Made by a program: the position numbers and the translations under genes. A stretch of 64,000 nt of DNA from Branchinecta lynchi (taxonomy: Eukaryota > Arthropoda > Branchiopoda > Anostraca > Branchinectidae): NCBI GenBank assembly GCA_023053575.1, contig JAKZAP010000007.1, positions 21,849,464 to 21,913,463 on the forward strand, read 5' to 3'. Under the pieces are notes generated by a model. That model did no database searches. It had not been told where the DNA came from and worked only from the letters and a program-made list of their open reading frames with translations. Shown here one piece after another: positions 59,707 through 64,000 of this stretch; positions within the stretch are counted from its first letter, which is position 1, and the number at the start of each line of letters is the position of its first letter.

Positions 59707-62380
59707 TGTAAGTGCAACGGACAGGGTTGCCACATGTCGCACGATAGTGTGAATTGCCAGTCTTTTGTTTTTGTCACTCTTGTCCTACGTAGGACATAAA
59801 AATCACTCTGTATCAGAAAATGACCCAATTTGTCATTTTGCCGAAGGAATTACGACCAGAACTGACTATTTCCAGTTTTTTTTCATGAAAGTAAAATCAG
59901 GATATGTAATTTTTGCAGAGGCGACTCCAACCAAAAGTGAACATTTCATGAAAATAAATTTCACTCCCAATTCACTCTCTGTTTTGGGTCAAGAGTCATT
60001 CTCTGAATATTTTTGATGTGGCAACACTGGCGACGGATCGTGTTTCTTCGCTAACGTTATTCTTGTGGCTGCCAGTTCAGGATGGTGTTTGGCAACCTGG
60101 ATTCGTCCGTGCGGAGGATGTGGCATCATAAAGTTGCCATGATGATGATGTTAAAAATTCTGGCATATGATGGAAAGACGTCAGCTGGGAACCAATCAAC
60201 AGAGACCAGTGTCAACTTCCAGACTTCAAGCACCGACGACGTAAACTGGCAACGCAAACTTCCAGGGGGGGGGGGAGATGGACTTTGGGACGCCCGTGGT
60301 AGCTATCCCAAAAGCCCAACAGGTAAAATGTGACCATATAAGGTATGAAAAGACATTTGTACCGTCTTTCGTGAAATTTTTTATTCTTTACTAGTGTTTA
60401 CGTTTGTATAATTATATTGAAGATTTCAACAAATTTGGATTTTTACCATGATAGTTTGAGAAGAATAAAAGCGATATCTATCTGTCTAACAGCCTTGGTA
60501 GTTTTTGCGACAATCAGTTGCGATTTAAGGTGATTGTAAAGTAGAGATTCGTAGATGACCGCATTTCCTAGATCGTTTGTTCGTAAGATAAGCACCTGCT
60601 TGGTATTTATGGTAAATGACCTAGGATCCTCCGAGAAGTGGCTGAGAGAGTGGCTCCTGGTCCGTTCTTCTAGATACCCAAAAATTAGTCGTGATGTGAG
60701 AGACAGCAAATCAAACTATGGGAGACACGCCATTTAAAGTCTTTGATTCATGTGGGCCGAAAAGGTGGGAGGCACCATCATTTATCGATGGGTCGGATTT
60801 TTACGAACACACTGTTACCTTTGTTTTCCCCAAAATCCTCACGGTAGCCAACGCTATCCAGAAAATACTTTAAAACAATCCACTCCTGAACGCCAATCCG
60901 CCATTGCTAATTAACTATTCATTGATCTCCTGACGCTGGTGAAAAGATTACTAGAACCCTCGAGAAGATCGAGTGGCGTGTAAGAGGATTAAACCAACTA
61001 AGTATATCACCATGTGGACTTTTAGATATGTCGGAAGAAGAAACCATCGGCCAGTTTGACATTTGTTGGTCTCTGCAGCTGAATATTGTTTAGCTCAGTT
61101 TCAGAATCTTCAAGAAATCATTATAATCAATTTAGTATAATTTACGGCGTTTATTTATTGTGATCTAGTTTACATCCTTAATTCTTTGGACTTGCGGGAA
61201 TTAACAAGAAAAAACAGAAAACAAAACACTTAAAGAATGTAAATAATGCAAATAATTAGTTTGATTTTTCTACACATTTTCCATATGCCTGCTAGAATAA
61301 AAACATTATGTTAGATCTAAAGTCGAACTATGATTCCATCCCCCCCATGTTGGGCGCTTCCGACCCGCGCCCGCTAGATGACCCAGCGGTCGGATAGAGC
61401 CGTGGCTTCATCTTGGGGGGGGGGGGGGTCTAGACGTTGCAAGTCCTAGAATGTTTATGATATAACTCCTTTAAGTTTGTCACTAAATAACTGCAAGTAG
61501 TTAGTTAAACGAGTCACCATTTTGCAGAACAAGACATATTTTAGAATGCAAAACGGGTGTGTCGAGTTAGTGTTAGTATCGTACATGATCGATATCCGAG
61601 GACAGAGCTATCTGACGGGCTGAAGAAGCCCTGAAGCCGCAGTAGTCTTGTGTGGATATTTTCTCTTTTCTTTTCATGGACAAGTTTTGGGAAACAGAAT
61701 TATCACAAGAGCCAACTGTAACAGGAATGTTCTTTATTGAGCCCACTTTACAGATTTCAGCAACTCGCAGTGATCCTGGATTGGTTTATCGTTCTCAATT
61801 GAATGGACAGCAGAGTCTAGACTCTGATGTAGAAATAAGTGCTTTTCGCGCCATCTGTGAGCTTCTTCCGATGGTGAAGTTGCAGTTGTTTTCTGCAATA
61901 GATGACGCCCGGAGTGGTTTTTTGTTCATAGTTTTTACTGAGAAAACGAAGAAAGTGTGAGTCTAATACTCTTTCAGGGTGTGCATGATAAGTATTTGCA
62001 AAAATTTCCCCTGGCAAATGCCTGCCTAGAGAACCTAATCTCGCGGTAATCAAGAGAAGATTTTTCATGGCTTTTTTTCAGCTCTGTAATTAGGTGCTTC
62101 CCGCGCCATCTATCGAAGTCTTTAGACAAAGCTGCATTAATCGTGACAAGTAGAGGACGTCCAAAACAGGTGTGCACCCCTCTATGAACCTATGAGCTTC
62201 ATGCTGATCGACTAAACCTCTCAGACGCCACACGAGATTAACCGTTCACTAACAGAATTGATTGTCTCTAGAACGGTTTGTAAAAGTAAACGCGTCCGGC
62301 GCTTCGCTGGCCGCTTTCCTGTATATATACAGATACAGATATATATTCTGCAACATTAATTTGTGGTGTAAACTAAAGTT
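59707..62380. other. Intergenic DNA without recognised gene
   Basis: G-runs occur at 60266-60275 and 61417-61428. The block ATAATGCAAATAATTAGTTT...CGCTAGATGACCCAGCGGTCGG (about 61240-61395) recurs at 63840-64000. The 102-codon frame at 61652-61960 shows no domain and is not called. Otherwise nothing is recognisable. Confidence 0.45.
61240..61395 (+). repeat. Dispersed repeat ending in CTAGATGACCCAGCGGTCGGAT
   Basis: It shares TTTCTACACANTTTCCATATGCCTGCTA, ATAAAAMAY and CTAGATGACCCAGCGGTCGG with 63840-64000, where the copy is cut by the window end. It appears to belong to the interior of the TTAA-flanked element that starts at 63635. Confidence 0.6.
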
Positions 62381-62384
62381 ACAT

Positions 62385-62632
62385 CGGAATTCCATACAAG
62401 CGCGACGTCACACCCATTTGATCTATTGTACCTCAGAAAAGAAAATTGTACTTTATTCCTATCGATGAACAGATATTTGAATATATATATATATAAAGCC
62501 GAGCGGTCAGCGAAGCGCCAGTCGCGCTTACAATTATAAAACGACATAGGGACAATCAAATCCTATATTGGGTCCTCTATCACGACATCACTGTGGACGT
62601 CGTCACGGCTGTATGGAATTCCGGTACAACTT
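62385..62632. mobile_element. MITE family T, second copy
   Basis: The left end AAAGTTACATCGGAATTCCATACAAGCG and the right end ATGGAATTCCGGTACAACTTAG are inverted copies and match those at 29732-29950. It shares the internal GGGACAATCAAATCCTATATTGGG block, and has a small internal expansion of ATATATAT and a GGACGTC duplication. Confidence 0.72.
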
Positions 62633-62759
62633 AGTCGATATCGCATGTCCCTATTTCTCTCATGACGTCCGTCACGAAAACGTCACGGGCCTAAGATATG
62701 CTGTAAGGCTCGGTTTGCACCCAAAACCTTCTGAATCACGGTACAAGCTTTTAACAGCC

Positions 62760-63110
62760 AGTTTTATAAGTTGCTTTTTTTGTTATGTAGTTTCGGCGTA
62801 GTTTCGCTTAAAAGCCGTTTTATTTGTCTATTCGATTTGCTGTAGTTTCGAGCCTGAAACTACGGAGCTCAAACTACAAACTACCTCGCCGACGTAGTTT
62901 GGTGTAGTTTGACTTTTCGGAAACAAGAACTCAATAAAACGCAAGTAAGACAAACAAGAGCCAAACTACAAACTTTGATGAAACAAAAGTGAATCCAATA
63001 AAACGCAGCTTAGTTTGACTTTTCGGAAACGAGAACTCAATAAAACGCGAGTAAGACAAAACAAGGGCCAAACTACAAACTTTGACGAAACAAAAGTGAG
63101 TCCTGTTCAT
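62760..63110 (+). repeat. GTAGTTTCG/GTAGTTTGACTTTTCGG repeat with ~100-bp direct duplication
   Basis: Two direct copies (62911-62998 and 63013-63100) share TTTGACTTTTCGGAAAC, AGAACTCAATAAAACGC and CCAAACTACAAACTTTGA. Upstream are inverted GTAGTTTCGAGCCTGAAACTAC palindromes. No gene is present. Confidence 0.65.
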
Positions 63111-63311
63111 GATGCTCTTGGTCCAGGTGAAACTGTAGAAACTTACTCAGAGTAAGGATTAAAGTTAACTGCAGTAAAGTTAACTGCTCTCTACTGAGAT
63201 AAGATCAGTTCGAATTAGAGATAAGATTATCCTTTTAGAGACAAGATTAATCCCAGTAGCAAATACTGCAAGATTTTTTTTTGTACAGTGTATATTCCAG
63301 CATTCGTAGTT

Positions 63312-63590
63312 GTGGACATGAAAATGGTGTTCGGTACAATTTGTCATGGGATTTTACGTCAAAAGCTTGAGAATTGCGGTATTCGAGGACCTGCTTATGT
63401 CATTTCTGTATGAGAGAAGCCAGTATGTGATGCTGATACTGCGAGATCTGACCTAGCTTCTTTAGATGGACAAGTCAGAGTTCCCCAAGGATTTATATTA
63501 ATGATATTATTAATTCTATTAAAGACTTCTTTCTCCCTGTCCGCCATCTGTAAAGTGTTTCCGACAGAAGTTATAGTTGTCCTATTCGGG
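63312..63590 (+). pseudogene. Decayed LINE reverse transcriptase fragment
   Basis: In successive frames it reads VVDMKMVFGTICHGILRQKL, ENCGIRGPAYV, then (shifted) SFLYERSQYV, VRVPQGF and INDIINSIKDFFLP. These correspond to the palm region of non-LTR reverse transcriptases: the Asp-Xaa-Lys-Xaa-Xaa-Phe segment, the Gly-(Ile/Val)-Arg-Gly segment, the VPQG motif and the INDI motif just before the catalytic FADD. At least two frameshifts and internal stops show it is dead. Confidence 0.7.
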
Positions 63591-63634
63591 TAATGCTCTC
63601 TCAATGTCAGCGGTTCTAGTTCTACTGAACTACG

Positions 63635-64000
63635 TTAAAGGACACCTCTTGCTTATTCTGCCTTGTATAATATACTTAGCTCCCATGTGGAGTTATAAGC
63701 TTCTAAAATCCCCACCTTCCTCTATTGATTCGTTTCTTAACTACGAATTTTCAGCGCTTTTTTGGCGTTACCGAGTTTTCCGGTCACCCAACGAAAAGTT
63801 TGCCGAAATCTCCAAAAATCAGAAAACACAATACTTAAAGAAATCGATAATGCAAATAATCAGTTTAATTTTTCTACACAGTTTCCATATGCCTGCTACA
63901 ATAAAACACTTTTGTTAGATCCAAAGTCATACTATGATTCTATCCTCCCCATATCGAGCGCTTCCGATCTACACCGCTAGATGACCCAGCGGTCGGATCG
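63635..64000. mobile_element. TTAA/AGGACACC element, cut by the window end
   Basis: TTAA plus AGGACACCTCTTGC starts at 63635, matching the terminus seen at 22650. The interior contains CTCCCATGTGGAGTTATAAGC and the block shared with 61240-61395. The right end lies beyond the window. Confidence 0.5.

Noticed and set aside
61652..61960. 102-codon + strand frame in the 3' flank
   Set aside because: No recognisable domain, no neighbouring exons in phase and no codon signal I can judge. Left uncalled.

Overview
The window is nuclear DNA of an invertebrate animal. The evidence is spliceosomal GT-AG introns of 1-6 kb, a metazoan-type DEAD-box helicase gene and a heavy load of transposon relics. The species cannot be named from the sequence. 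The non-coding DNA is dominated by short inverted-repeat elements, retroelement 3' tails, minisatellites and long G-rich repeat arrays.

One convincing protein-coding gene is present, on the + strand, from about 19736 to 57589. It is a DDX43 (HAGE)-like RNA helicase. I reconstruct 13 coding exons joined by GT-AG introns in consistent phase, giving an open frame of 2601 nt (866 aa). The order is a short RG-rich N-terminus, three KH RNA-binding domains (exons 2-4), a linker typical of DDX43, a complete DEAD-box core (Q motif to motif VI, exons 6-13) and an RGG/FGGG-rich tail (exon 14). Vertebrate DDX43 has one KH domain. A further KH exon (exon 5, 30326-30544) ends in an in-frame stop and is followed about 350 bp later by AATAAA, so the locus may also make a helicase-free four-KH protein of 386 aa.

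Region by region: 1-19.7 kb has no convincing gene and holds a hAT-type MITE with a perfect 8-bp target duplication, a 1.8-kb inverted-repeat element nested in an older repeat, a decayed hAT transposase fragment, minisatellites and a G-rich array. From 19.7 to 57.6 kb the helicase exons sit as islands in repeat-filled introns. Four introns (after exons 5, 9, 10 and 11) each carry a 1.5-2.2 kb G-rich array, all in the same orientation as the gene. From 57.6 to 64 kb there are only repeats and a decayed reverse transcriptase fragment.

Points most worth following up are the KH-exon multiplication with a possible alternative last exon, the strand-biased G-rich intronic arrays built from subunits of roughly 130-155 bp, and a dispersed module of about 120 bp that contains a hammerhead-ribozyme-like core (CTGAAGA, hairpin, GAAA).
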